From NCBI GenBank assembly GCA_018302815.1, contig JAGVZE010000007.1:124001-188000 (forward strand): DNA of 64,000 nt, read 5' to 3'. This document shows, piece by piece, positions 38,078-47,917 of the stretch. This stretch comes from Candidatus Woesearchaeota archaeon (GTDB taxonomy: Archaea; Nanobdellota; Nanobdellia; Woesearchaeales; ARS49). The stretch's first letter is position 1. The number at the start of each line of letters is the position of its first letter. A program made the position numbers and the translations under genes. The notes beneath the pieces were generated by a model that was not told where the DNA came from, did not search any database, and was given only the letters and a program-made list of their open reading frames with translations.

Positions 38078-41000
38078 TTACAATTTGAATCCTGAACTTA
38101 AGAGTCTTATTGCCAAGCTGATGAGCTGCAGGGTCAACGCCATAACCTTCCTCGGGCTTCACAGTGATAACTTTAGTCTGGTTAGCTTTCATACCCTCAA
38201 TACCATTCTCAAAACCAGGAACCATACGCTGCTCCTTGAATCTGAAATCAAGCGGGCGCCAAACACCTTCGCTAAATGAAATATCGGGAGTGATATTCAT
38301 CTCTTTCCAATCAAGCAAGCTCGCATCAAAGATTCCTTCTTCAGTCCAGCCGATATAGTTCAGTTTCACCTGAGCTCCAGCTTCGACTTTCTCCTTCGGC
38401 TTAAGATCATCAGGAATGAATGGGCTTTCTCCAGCCCAATCAAGTTCATACGCGTAAATCATGCCTGCGAAAAGCTGCCTATCCTGCGCGAACGGCTTGA
38501 AATGTTTAAGACCTAAGCCACGCATGTAGAACATCCTTGTGAACATACTATCCGCAAGAGGCTCTACTGCGGCCATAGCCTTGAACTGTGAACCTTCAGG
38601 CCAAATCATAACAACAAGCGCGCTGCTCTCGTTAGGAACTTTGACATTTTCGACATTTCCTTCTTTGTCATACATCGAAAGCTTGCCTGCAAGCGCAACT
38701 CCGTTTTGTATCTGAACCTCGGTTCGTTTGCTCGTCAAATTAATCTTGATATTTCCGCAGGTCATAATTTGGCCTTCTTTTGAACAGGAATCAGGGTCAT
38801 CAATGAAACCAGGCCAGCCTGAAATCCATTGATTCGCAGCATCCTCACTTTCGAGCGAAAGCGCATCAGCGTACAATTTTGACGCCTCTTCTTGAGTCAT
38901 ATTAAACCTCTTTGCCATAGCAGGCACGGCCTCTTCTTCAGGAACATTGCGCCATTTCTCCCATACTTCTGCGCGCTCGAAACTCCAAGTACCAAAATGC
39001 GCCCAAACTCCCGACTTTCCAATCATGTCCGCGCTAGCTATCATGAAATTCTCCGCAGGCTCGCAATGCGTCAAGTCAGTCACGTGTTCAGGAATGCCAA
39101 GAGCTTTCGCCTCAGTTTTGGCATCTTCTTCATCCATCATTATCATGCGTTTTATGAATTTCACAGAAACATACGGATCTTTCGTAGTGTTCTCAGCTAG
39201 CTCATATGCACGGTTGCTTCCGCAAGCGAGCATACGCATTATGGCCGCAGCTTCTTTCTCGTCATTAGTCTGCAGGACTTTTCCAATCCAGTGCGCCTGA
39301 GGAGTAGTTTGAGAAGCACCATCAAATGTTACTTTCCTATTCGCAATAAACTTGAAATGATGGCCGAAATCCCACCAACTGGAGATAATCGCATCCGGCT
39401 TGCTTTCATCCTTAATCTTAGTGAGGACGCTCCACCAAGCATCATTAACTATCGGAACGCCATTCACAGCATTGTTGAACGAGTTCGCGACCATATGAGG
39501 ACCGTTTTGGACAGGACCAACTATGATTAATCCGAACACGAGTATGACAAGAGAACCTGCGATAACTCGCTGAATATCAGAGCTTGTCATCTTCGCCAAA
39601 CGCTCATGCATCAAACCAACAAAAGCGCCGAAAGCTATAGCGAACGCAGGACCAAGCAAGAAAATAAATCGCACGCCTTTGAGCGAAGCGTATGTCGTTC
39701 CGAAAAACCATAACGCGAGAAGCGCAGCGTACATGGCATCGCGCTTTCCGTGCTCATCTTTTTTGAACGCTAAAAGCAAAATCCCGACAACCGCCAAAAA
39801 GAACATCAATGTTCCGCCAACAGAAGATACGACTGCATCAATCGAACCCGGATTGAGCTCTGCCACAGTAGTTAGGACATTCGGCCAAAGCGTAGTCAAA
39901 CTTGCCTGTTTGATGCTCGTAAAACCAAGCGCTCCCTGGAAAGTCCCGCGCATAAACTGATAGAAACCCTGAGTGAACAACGAAAAGATGAATGCGGATA
40001 CGAACAAAACCGCGCCAACAAACACATCTTTACGAACATCTTTATTGTGAACAATCGCTTTCACGCCAGACTTTCGATGAGTATACACTGTGTAAATGAC
40101 GCCTATAACAATCGCGCCCAACATGAAATCGAACACATACCACCAGCCTGACCAGAACTGGCTGAACAACGCGACCACTAAACCTGCCGTCGAAGCAATA
40201 ACTGCCTGAAGCTTCCACGATCTAGCGTGATACGCCTCAACGAAAAGCCAAACAAGCAATAACGGGAAAAACAATTGATAAGCATCATTATCGCCGCCCC
40301 AAGGCGTCCTTCCCATAACCGCAGGAAGCAACGCAAGAACAGTCACTGCGAAAAAGCCACCCATATTGCCCGCAAGGCGCCTTGTCGCGAAAAATATGAA
40401 AATAAGAGAAAAGAACACGAAAATTATCGGGTAATAACCAATAGAATCCATCAAAGGAACATTCGGACGGAAAATAGAATCTATTTCATGAATCAAGAAA
40501 TAAACGTAAGGGTGCCATGTTTTTTCCATACCAACGCCAAACGGCGCAAGCATGTGGTCGTCCCAAGGAATGCCTGCTTCGAGCCGGTCATACTGATGAC
40601 CAGTCTCTAATATATTGCGCGCATAACGCATATAATGGTACGGGTCGATATCAGGCATATATCCATATGTCGTACCATTGCTTTCGTATTGATAATGAGC
40701 ACGGATTTCATTAGCTAAACGCTCACGCTCTGAATCAAGAAGACTTGATTGTTCAGAACGCAGCTTCTTCATGACATCTTCAATGACTTTATTACGGTTT
40801 GAATCAGGAAGATTCGGATAAGACCTGACAACTTGGTCTGTTGCCTGGCTTCGAAGGAAATTATCAACGCTTGACGCAGCAGCGTTATCGGCAATGCGCA
40901 AATCTCTTGCTTCCAAACGCATCCACATCCCGCCCCAAGGATACTTGCCGCCCTCATTAGGAACGAACTGCAACGCGAGAACAAGAAGCAAAGTGAACAG

Positions 41001-41108
41001 AACAGCATGCTTAGAAACAAATGAAGCCGCAGATTTCACATACGGAACCAATTCTTTTGCCTTATCAAGCGCGCTCTTTTGCTCCATTTCACGTATCACC
41101 TTGAGCAC
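38067..41108 (-). CDS. STT3/AglB oligosaccharyltransferase with C-terminal FKBP-type PPIase domain
   Basis: Multi-TM N-term, SWWDFGHH catalytic motif, C-term VKLNYIGW...FDAS...MVPGFENGIEGMKANQTKVITVKPEEGYG. Confidence 0.9.
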   Translation of the reverse strand: MLKVIREMEQKSALDKAKELVPYVKSAASFVSKHAVLFTLLLVLALQFVPNEGGKYPWGGMWMRLEARDLRIADNAAASSVDNFLRSQATDQVVRSYPNLPDSNRNKVIEDVMKKLRSEQSSLLDSERERLANEIRAHYQYESNGTTYGYMPDIDPYHYMRYARNILETGHQYDRLEAGIPWDDHMLAPFGVGMEKTWHPYVYFLIHEIDSIFRPNVPLMDSIGYYPIIFVFFSLIFIFFATRRLAGNMGGFFAVTVLALLPAVMGRTPWGGDNDAYQLFFPLLLVWLFVEAYHARSWKLQAVIASTAGLVVALFSQFWSGWWYVFDFMLGAIVIGVIYTVYTHRKSGVKAIVHNKDVRKDVFVGAVLFVSAFIFSLFTQGFYQFMRGTFQGALGFTSIKQASLTTLWPNVLTTVAELNPGSIDAVVSSVGGTLMFFLAVVGILLLAFKKDEHGKRDAMYAALLALWFFGTTYASLKGVRFIFLLGPAFAIAFGAFVGLMHERLAKMTSSDIQRVIAGSLVILVFGLIIVGPVQNGPHMVANSFNNAVNGVPIVNDAWWSVLTKIKDESKPDAIISSWWDFGHHFKFIANRKVTFDGASQTTPQAHWIGKVLQTNDEKEAAAIMRMLACGSNRAYELAENTTKDPYVSVKFIKRMIMMDEEDAKTEAKALGIPEHVTDLTHCEPAENFMIASADMIGKSGVWAHFGTWSFERAEVWEKWRNVPEEEAVPAMAKRFNMTQEEASKLYADALSLESEDAANQWISGWPGFIDDPDSCSKEGQIMTCGNIKINLTSKRTEVQIQNGVALAGKLSMYDKEGNVENVKVPNESSALVVMIWPEGSQFKAMAAVEPLADSMFTRMFYMRGLGLKHFKPFAQDRQLFAGMIYAYELDWAGESPFIPDDLKPKEKVEAGAQVKLNYIGWTEEGIFDASLLDWKEMNITPDISFSEGVWRPLDFRFKEQRMVPGFENGIEGMKANQTKVITVKPEEGYGVDPAAHQLGNKTLKFRIQIVSVQ

Positions 41109-41125
41109 AGTTTAAAAACTTTTTC

Positions 41126-42202
41126 TCACCAAAGCCGTCTTGCGAACGTGACAAAACGAGGCTCGGCGATGAAAAGACGCCACAAAAACCTCGAAGGATA
41201 TTCTCTCGGGTAATATGCGAGAATTCGCTTAACACGCTCCGAAGACATATATCTGACCAATCGTTCATAGTCATCATCAGAGAACTTGTCCAAAGTTTCC
41301 CTTATTTTCTTATGAAGCCACAATTCTTTGCGAAGAGGCCTTAGCAGTTTAGAGTAATTTTTGCCTTTCTCAAGAGCCATTGCTAGAATATTAGCGGACC
41401 AAATACCAGTGATTATGCCTCCACCCGTAGTGTTCTTGACAACACCTGCCGCATCACCTACCAAATAGATATTGCCTTTCTGAACACTTCTTGCGCCATC
41501 ATAAATAGGAATAGGCCCTGCCTGACGCTCGATAATTTCGCCACCAAACTGTTCTCTTAACATATCAAAGAAAACATGGACGTGTTTCTTCGAAGCTACA
41601 CCAACCCTTGAGAGATTTTTTCCTTCTGGAACAGCCCATGCGAAAAAACCAGGAGCACACTTACCAAAGAACGTGAGAAAAACATTCGGCTCGAACTCGC
41701 CTTTAACTGTCGCCTGCGACCCTATATAATATTGACGGCCCTCAAGAAGACCTGCAGATCGTGCGACTGCGGAGAAAGGACCGTCCGCGCCTATTAATAT
41801 GTCAAATTCTTTTTCAATACTCCTTTCGCCATTTTTGAATTTAGCTTTGTTGTCCTTTGCTTCCACAAACTTATGGCGAAGATGCAGTTTAACACCCGCA
41901 TCCTGCGCGCGCCTTACCATCCACGTATCGAACTTCTCGCGGCAGATCACGTACTCGTGCATAGGAATCTCAAGAGTTTTTCCAGAAGGCGAGAAAATAC
42001 GAACCGCCCTAAGCTCATTAACAATGTATGATTCATCCTTTGGAAGGAATTCAAAAAGAGCCCGGGTCACAATCCCCGTGCACGCGATAGGACGCCCAAC
42101 TTGGACGTGCTCCTCGAAAAGTTCGACATCATAACCCTGCTTTGCGAGCAATCTTGCAATCTGCGCGCCAGAAGGACCTGCCCCGACAACAAGAGCGTTC
42201 AT
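41126..42202 (-). CDS. geranylgeranyl reductase family FAD-dependent oxidoreductase
   Basis: ALVVGAGPSGAQIARLLAKQGYDVELFEE...IGADGPFSAVAR...YLVGDAAGVV. Confidence 0.88.
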   Translation of the reverse strand: MNALVVGAGPSGAQIARLLAKQGYDVELFEEHVQVGRPIACTGIVTRALFEFLPKDESYIVNELRAVRIFSPSGKTLEIPMHEYVICREKFDTWMVRRAQDAGVKLHLRHKFVEAKDNKAKFKNGERSIEKEFDILIGADGPFSAVARSAGLLEGRQYYIGSQATVKGEFEPNVFLTFFGKCAPGFFAWAVPEGKNLSRVGVASKKHVHVFFDMLREQFGGEIIERQAGPIPIYDGARSVQKGNIYLVGDAAGVVKNTTGGGIITGIWSANILAMALEKGKNYSKLLRPLRKELWLHKKIRETLDKFSDDDYERLVRYMSSERVKRILAYYPREYPSRFLWRLFIAEPRFVTFARRLW

Positions 42203-42233
42203 GCCGTTCTTAGAATGACCATTGCTTAAAAAA

Positions 42234-45041
42234 CTATTCTCCGCGCAACTCTCTAGTCAACTCAGCGGACCTTGAATTGTAATCTTCTTTTTGGATATCC
42301 CCTCTAACATACGCCCCATTCAAATCCTGCAATTCTCTCCAAACAGCATCCCTGCGCTCGATTTGAAGCCGAACCTGCTGAGCGCGGTCAGTATCTATGA
42401 GCAGCCTCGTTGATTCCTCAGCAAGATGGGTCTGCGTATCAGTAAATCCATCGAAATAATCCCTATCGAGAGTTGTGTGCGAAAGCTCAGCTATCTCTTC
42501 GCCATTTCTTGATGGGCATTCGAGCTGAGATTCAAGCGATTCACGCGCCTGCGTCAAGCGCCTATCACGAACAGAACTTCTGATCTGGGCGCGATAATAA
42601 TCTGTCCAAATGTTCGTGACCTGTTTTTGATACTCAAAAATAGATTCATACGCGTGCTGGACTCTCTCAATCTGATACCTCTCATGAAGCTGCACAACCC
42701 GGTCTAGCATCTGCTTGACATCAGGAGACTGCGAAAGACTCTCGGCTTCAGTTAGATTCTGACGGGCAGCAGCATAATCATGGCTATCCGCTTCTCTTTG
42801 AGCGAGCTCGGCCAAACTTTGCGCGCGTTCAGCGCGCCTTGCGGAATCTTGAACAGAACTGTGCAATCCATCAAGCTCGCCAAGCGTTCTTTGAAGAGAT
42901 AAAATTAAATTATCCGGAACAGTGTTCTCTTCATCGCTGCGTTTCCAGTCACGAGCTTTTTGCAGCGCGTCATCAAGAGCGGAACGCGTTTCATCATATT
43001 GTTCGAGAACATTAAGAGAGTCAATATCTCTATAAACCGTAAACGCAGAATCATATCTTTGCTGAGCGGTAGACGCAAGCTCCTCACGCTCAATATTAAC
43101 ACGGGCCACAGACGCAGAGCTTCTTGCCTGAGCTATAAGTCTGTCAACAAGCGCGATTCTTTGCGCTCCAGACTCGCTTTCTATTTTGACAGCTTCGTCA
43201 CGAACGTGCCCGAGCGTTTTAACAATAGAATCTATCGCAGCTATCTGGTCCTGAGGCGCTGCTTGTTTGAACTCATCGTATTGCTCCTGAGCTGCGCCAA
43301 ACAACGATTCAAGATGAAGTTCCTGTGCGCGAATACGCTCAGAACGCTCAAGCCTTGAAGCGGTATTCGCAAGCTCTGCCCGCGCGCTCTTAAGCTCATT
43401 TATCTGGACGGCAATGCGCGGGTCATTCTCGACACCACTCAACTGCTCCAAACTGCTGACTGCCTGATCGTATTCTAACACTGCGCTTAACACGATTGTC
43501 CTATTGTTTGACGCTGACGCGCGCTCACGCATATCCTGCGCCTCTTCAAGCTCGACCTTGGCTATTTCGCGAATCCTGTTTTTATTCTCCTCAACAATTA
43601 TCGATTTTTCATAAAGATCGTACGCATAAACAGACGCGCCAATAAGCGCAGCTGCAGCAACGGTCTTTATTTTTCTAGCGTATAGGTGTTGGATGAACCT
43701 TGTATGAATCCATTTCTTGCTCGCCTTCGGAGGAATCCCTTTTTTGAAACGCTCCAAATCATCGGCAAAGTCAGCAGCGCAAGCGTATCGCACCCAACGC
43801 TCTTTCGCCATAGCTTTCTCAACTATGTCCGCTAAATCGCGAGGGATTTTTTTATTCAACATGCGAACAGGAGCCAAAGAATTCGTCTGCACAGCACGCA
43901 CTATCTTGATGACGGAATCGAGTTTTAGAATTCTCTTTGAATCAGATATGTCCACAAACTGAGGAGTAACTCCAGTCACTAATTCATAAATAATCGCGCC
44001 CAAACCGTAAACATCACTTCGATTATCCACCTGATCGACATCGCCTGCCGCCTGCTCAGGAGATAAATAGTGCGGCGTTCCTAAGATAAGTCCTTTCTCT
44101 TGTTCCGCCTGGCCTGTTCCGCGCACCAGAGCGATACCAACGTCAGAAATGTACGCCTTGCAGTCTTCGTCTTCTAAAATGTTGGCAGGTTTGAGATCGC
44201 GATGGATGATGCCCTTATCGTGAATTTTCTGCAAAGCGCGCGCAAGCTCGATGCCTTTGTTCACAGTCTCTTCCAATGTAAGCTTTTCATTAGCATCTAA
44301 TCGTTCTTTTAGAGCATGATGCATGAGCCCTTGTTCCAGATACGGAATCTTCACTTTACGCTTAGAACCGGTCGCATCAAGAAAAGAAATCTCTCCCCAT
44401 GCAAAATTATAAACACGCACGACATTCGGTATGCTATCCAATGAACGTATCACTGCCGCTTCCTTCGCGAAACGCCCAAGCTTCGATTCATCATAACCTC
44501 TGAGGAATTTTAGCGCAGTAGTGCTATCCATCAATTCATTTGTCGCTTGATATACCGCCCCGTCCGCGCCTTGGGCTATGAATTTGATATCTTTGAAACC
44601 AGAGACCTCTATTTCTTTGGGCAAATCCTTCGCATCGCCATGTTTGACACTCGAACCAGAACCCTGCTGCGGCATTATGACGGTGGGAGCATGGACTGCT
44701 GGCGGTCCAGGCTCTTTTATAGTCATGGCGCTAGCAGCTTGCGCATCAGTGAACTCCCCCGTATCTTGATCGGACAAGGGCTTTGAAATTCCTCTAACTG
44801 GAGTGAGGGGTTGGCTGTCGTTGACTCTTTTCGGAAGAGGACCGCTCGCATCATGATCAGTTGGGCTAACGAACACATCAGCTGCGGGAACAAAACCTGC
44901 AGGGATTTCAGGCTCGGTGGCATCATTCTCGTCTATAACGTCTGCATCAGAATCACCACTCGCATCCGCCTTTTTCTTCGCGGAAAGCCTGCCAATTAGC
45001 TCGTTAGCCTTGTCTGCCGATTTTCGATCATCACTATGCAT
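42234..45041 (-). CDS. Hanks-type Ser/Thr protein kinase with C-terminal coiled-coil region
   Basis: GIIHRDLKPANIL, SDVG, GTPHYLSPEQA, RSDVYGLGAIIYELVTG; TM-like stretch then ~400 aa coiled coil. Confidence 0.9.
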   Translation of the reverse strand: MHSDDRKSADKANELIGRLSAKKKADASGDSDADVIDENDATEPEIPAGFVPAADVFVSPTDHDASGPLPKRVNDSQPLTPVRGISKPLSDQDTGEFTDAQAASAMTIKEPGPPAVHAPTVIMPQQGSGSSVKHGDAKDLPKEIEVSGFKDIKFIAQGADGAVYQATNELMDSTTALKFLRGYDESKLGRFAKEAAVIRSLDSIPNVVRVYNFAWGEISFLDATGSKRKVKIPYLEQGLMHHALKERLDANEKLTLEETVNKGIELARALQKIHDKGIIHRDLKPANILEDEDCKAYISDVGIALVRGTGQAEQEKGLILGTPHYLSPEQAAGDVDQVDNRSDVYGLGAIIYELVTGVTPQFVDISDSKRILKLDSVIKIVRAVQTNSLAPVRMLNKKIPRDLADIVEKAMAKERWVRYACAADFADDLERFKKGIPPKASKKWIHTRFIQHLYARKIKTVAAAALIGASVYAYDLYEKSIIVEENKNRIREIAKVELEEAQDMRERASASNNRTIVLSAVLEYDQAVSSLEQLSGVENDPRIAVQINELKSARAELANTASRLERSERIRAQELHLESLFGAAQEQYDEFKQAAPQDQIAAIDSIVKTLGHVRDEAVKIESESGAQRIALVDRLIAQARSSASVARVNIEREELASTAQQRYDSAFTVYRDIDSLNVLEQYDETRSALDDALQKARDWKRSDEENTVPDNLILSLQRTLGELDGLHSSVQDSARRAERAQSLAELAQREADSHDYAAARQNLTEAESLSQSPDVKQMLDRVVQLHERYQIERVQHAYESIFEYQKQVTNIWTDYYRAQIRSSVRDRRLTQARESLESQLECPSRNGEEIAELSHTTLDRDYFDGFTDTQTHLAEESTRLLIDTDRAQQVRLQIERRDAVWRELQDLNGAYVRGDIQKEDYNSRSAELTRELRGE

Positions 45042-45660
45042 CTTCACCCAACTCCGCTTCAAGACGCGCGATTATCGCATCGAGCGATTCTCTCAAATCA
45101 TTCCTGTTAGTTTCCGCCTGCTCTCTTTTATCTTTTTCCGCGTCTATCTGCCTGTCTTTTTCCTTGAGCCGCTCTTCGTATACTTTTTTTTCATCAGCGT
45201 TAGTGTGGAGAATAGAATCACTTGCTTCTTTTTTCACCAAATACTCTCTCCAAATATGGCACAAAGCCGAGTGAGGAGAATATTCAGCCAGGTGTTTACC
45301 CTTTTTTATTTTTCCGTCATTCTCGACAGCTTCCTCTAGCTGGCGAAGATGGTCAACAGTAAGACTGCCACTTATCTGCGTAGAATTTGCGATATCGAGA
45401 GTTTTTTCCATATCGCCTAAAGCCCGAGCGAGATTAAGCACATATTTTGGCACTTTAGGGTCGTCAAGACTGTTTGCTCCATAGAGCGTAGGAACTGTCT
45501 TTGCCAGATAGAACTCGCCGCCATCTTTCATGACTTTCACTTTTTTATAAACGAGCGCTATTAATTCCATGACTGCGTCGTATTTATCCTTCAACTCATT
45601 GAAGCTCACATTCAATTCATCGAATTTTTTATGGGTATCTTTATCGCTCTCGTTTGTCAT
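45034..45660 (-). CDS. coiled-coil hypothetical protein in operon with kinase
   Basis: ORF overlapping kinase start. Confidence 0.55.
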   Translation of the reverse strand: MTNESDKDTHKKFDELNVSFNELKDKYDAVMELIALVYKKVKVMKDGGEFYLAKTVPTLYGANSLDDPKVPKYVLNLARALGDMEKTLDIANSTQISGSLTVDHLRQLEEAVENDGKIKKGKHLAEYSPHSALCHIWREYLVKKEASDSILHTNADEKKVYEERLKEKDRQIDAEKDKREQAETNRNDLRESLDAIIARLEAELGEDA

Positions 45661-45705
45661 ATTTATTCAAAAACCCGCGCCACTATAAAAGCGTTTCTTA
45701 CTTAT

Positions 45706-45742
45706 CCACTGAGTAGTGGTATATCTGGAAAGATTTAAATAC
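45706..45742 (+). promoter_or_regulatory. palindrome CCACT-GAGT-AGTGG plus TTTAAATAC promoter
   Basis: 14-nt spacing, same as at 14048. Confidence 0.55.
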
Positions 45743-45763
45743 GGATGCAGACGAGCCAAAGAT

Positions 45764-46342
45764 ATGAAACGAACTCTTGCCGCGCTTGCAATAGCCTTTG
45801 CGGGATGCACAGCTGAACTAACTCCTAAACAATATGAAGATCTTCAAAAGCGACAGCGAGAAGATGCGCTTCAATACTTGCGAGAAAATCCAGATGCGCT
45901 CAGAGCCTTAGATTCTGGTATCGGACGGCTTGAACGACAGCATACTGAATCTGAATCACGCACGAACGAAAAGCTTGAAGGATTCCAACGCACTCTGGAT
46001 GTGTATGAAAATGAAAGCGGCCGAGCGGTTCGTTCAGCAGAAACTGCTACCATGAGCGCGGAAGCCCTTCGCGAAACAGTCGAGAGAGACCTTGGCGAGT
46101 TCAGAAGCGGCTATGACGCGCAAATCGGCGAAGTAGCAGAACGCGCAGCCGGCGTCATCAACCGCGTCGAAGGAATCGAAGACGCTCACGAAGGAGCCAA
46201 CAGAGCATACGAAGAACGATTCCTTCCGGCGCACGAACAACGTGAAAGAACATTACAATCACTCGATGAAACGCTCAGAACTGCCAGAACCCCAGAAGAA
46301 ATACGCCTAGCAATCGAAGAAGCGAGGAGAGCAGGACAATGA
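45764..46342 (+). CDS. coiled-coil lipoprotein 1
   Basis: MKRTLAALAIAFAGCTA lipobox; ATG at 45764 after promoter. Confidence 0.65.
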   Translation: MKRTLAALAIAFAGCTAELTPKQYEDLQKRQREDALQYLRENPDALRALDSGIGRLERQHTESESRTNEKLEGFQRTLDVYENESGRAVRSAETATMSAEALRETVERDLGEFRSGYDAQIGEVAERAAGVINRVEGIEDAHEGANRAYEERFLPAHEQRERTLQSLDETLRTARTPEEIRLAIEEARRAGQ

Positions 46343-47016
46343 AGCGATATATTTTTGGCATGGCACTAGCAGTATCGTTTAATGGCTGCGAAAGCGTTGA
46401 CATCGCAGCAGAAGTTCAAAATGAACTCGACCGGCAAAGAACACCTGAACTTCGAAGAGACGTTGATAATTATCGAAGCAGGCTTGAAGATATCGAAGGA
46501 AGATATGAACGCTTAGGAATTCGAAGCGCAGCGAACGTGCAAGGACTTGACCTTCTCGAACAAAAAATCAATTCACTCTATTTGCGGATGCTAGAACAAG
46601 ACGCGCGCACATTCCAACTATCGTTAGATGCAACTGCAGAAGAGACCCGCGAGCGAAGAGACGCAGTAGAAACCGAAGCGAATTTCAGACGAGAAACAAC
46701 AACTCGCGTTTTGGACTACGTACAGACAACACACACTCTGCTCATCGCACGAAATGACGTATATTCTATTCGCCAAGAAATAGAGACCCGACGCGACAGA
46801 ATGACATTACGCTACGTTATTCGCATAATGAACGCAACAGAACAAGAAAAACAAGATTTACTCAGACAATACTCTCTAGAAGACAGAACTCTTGAAGAAA
46901 CATACCAGCCGCGCATCAGAGAATTGGACGCTCAAATCGAACAATTACAGCAGGCATTCGAACAGTATCCTCAGAGAGTAAACACTGTCGGCCGAAGACC
47001 AAGGAGAGTGTCCTGA
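46339..47016 (+). CDS. coiled-coil lipoprotein 2
   Basis: MKRYIFGMALAVSFNGCES lipobox-like. Confidence 0.6.
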   Translation: MKRYIFGMALAVSFNGCESVDIAAEVQNELDRQRTPELRRDVDNYRSRLEDIEGRYERLGIRSAANVQGLDLLEQKINSLYLRMLEQDARTFQLSLDATAEETRERRDAVETEANFRRETTTRVLDYVQTTHTLLIARNDVYSIRQEIETRRDRMTLRYVIRIMNATEQEKQDLLRQYSLEDRTLEETYQPRIRELDAQIEQLQQAFEQYPQRVNTVGRRPRRVS

Positions 47017-47837
47017 TGAAAAAGGCACTAATTTCACTCGCATTTCTTTTAGGATGCTACACGCCGCACCCGAATATGGTCGGCGAGAGAACACAGCCAG
47101 TTGTAGAGCATACCAATCAAGAACCACAAACTGATTCGCAGGAAGCAGGCCAAAGGATGGTTGGAGCAGCCAGAGACTTCGCTCAACACCCGCTTGGCAA
47201 TCCGGAAAATCCAATCGAGCTTTCAGAAGATGACACAATATCCGGCTTGCTTAGCAGCATTCCAAGCGCTGAAACAAGACGAAGAGAAGCGCTCACGATC
47301 GCGCAGATTTACTCAACCAGAGACTTGCTTGAGCGAACGCTCGAGCAAAGAGCGTATGAAAACAGGCAGGAAAGAATACGTACAGGTCAAAACGAATTTA
47401 CCGCGCAGGAATTGGATGGAGCAGATTATCGCGCATTGCAAATACAAATTGGTTCAATTATCGAAGAGCTCGCCCAACTATACTGCACTGATACTCAAAG
47501 ATTTGCGGCTGAACGGTCTGCAAGATTAGCTGAAATTGAACGCAAAATAAACGAATACTCCGGTTACGGACTTTCAATTATGGTCATGCCTGTCGAACAA
47601 CAGGAAGAATTTCAAGATGCGGGGCAGATGCCAGCTCGGCCAGAGCCAGCTCCTCTTCCTGCACTCATGGGACGAGAAGAAAGAGAGGCTCGAATGCGAC
47701 TTTCTGATCTTCAAAGAAGACGAGCGCTTTGTCAATCGCAATACGATTCAGGAAGAATAAACCAAGTGAACTATGATTCATCTTCACGCGCTCTTGACGA
47801 GGCGATACAGGAAATAGAGCGCAGATTGCCAAATTAA
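47016..47837 (+). CDS. coiled-coil lipoprotein 3
   Basis: MKKALISLAFLLGCYTP lipobox. Confidence 0.65.
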   Translation: MKKALISLAFLLGCYTPHPNMVGERTQPVVEHTNQEPQTDSQEAGQRMVGAARDFAQHPLGNPENPIELSEDDTISGLLSSIPSAETRRREALTIAQIYSTRDLLERTLEQRAYENRQERIRTGQNEFTAQELDGADYRALQIQIGSIIEELAQLYCTDTQRFAAERSARLAEIERKINEYSGYGLSIMVMPVEQQEEFQDAGQMPARPEPAPLPALMGREEREARMRLSDLQRRRALCQSQYDSGRINQVNYDSSSRALDEAIQEIERRLPN

Positions 47838-47917
47838 TTGTTCCTTTCTAGTAGTTACAATCGAAAGCTTTAAATAATACTTCGCGGGGCATTAAGTCAA
47901 TCGTAGGGGGTTTTACC

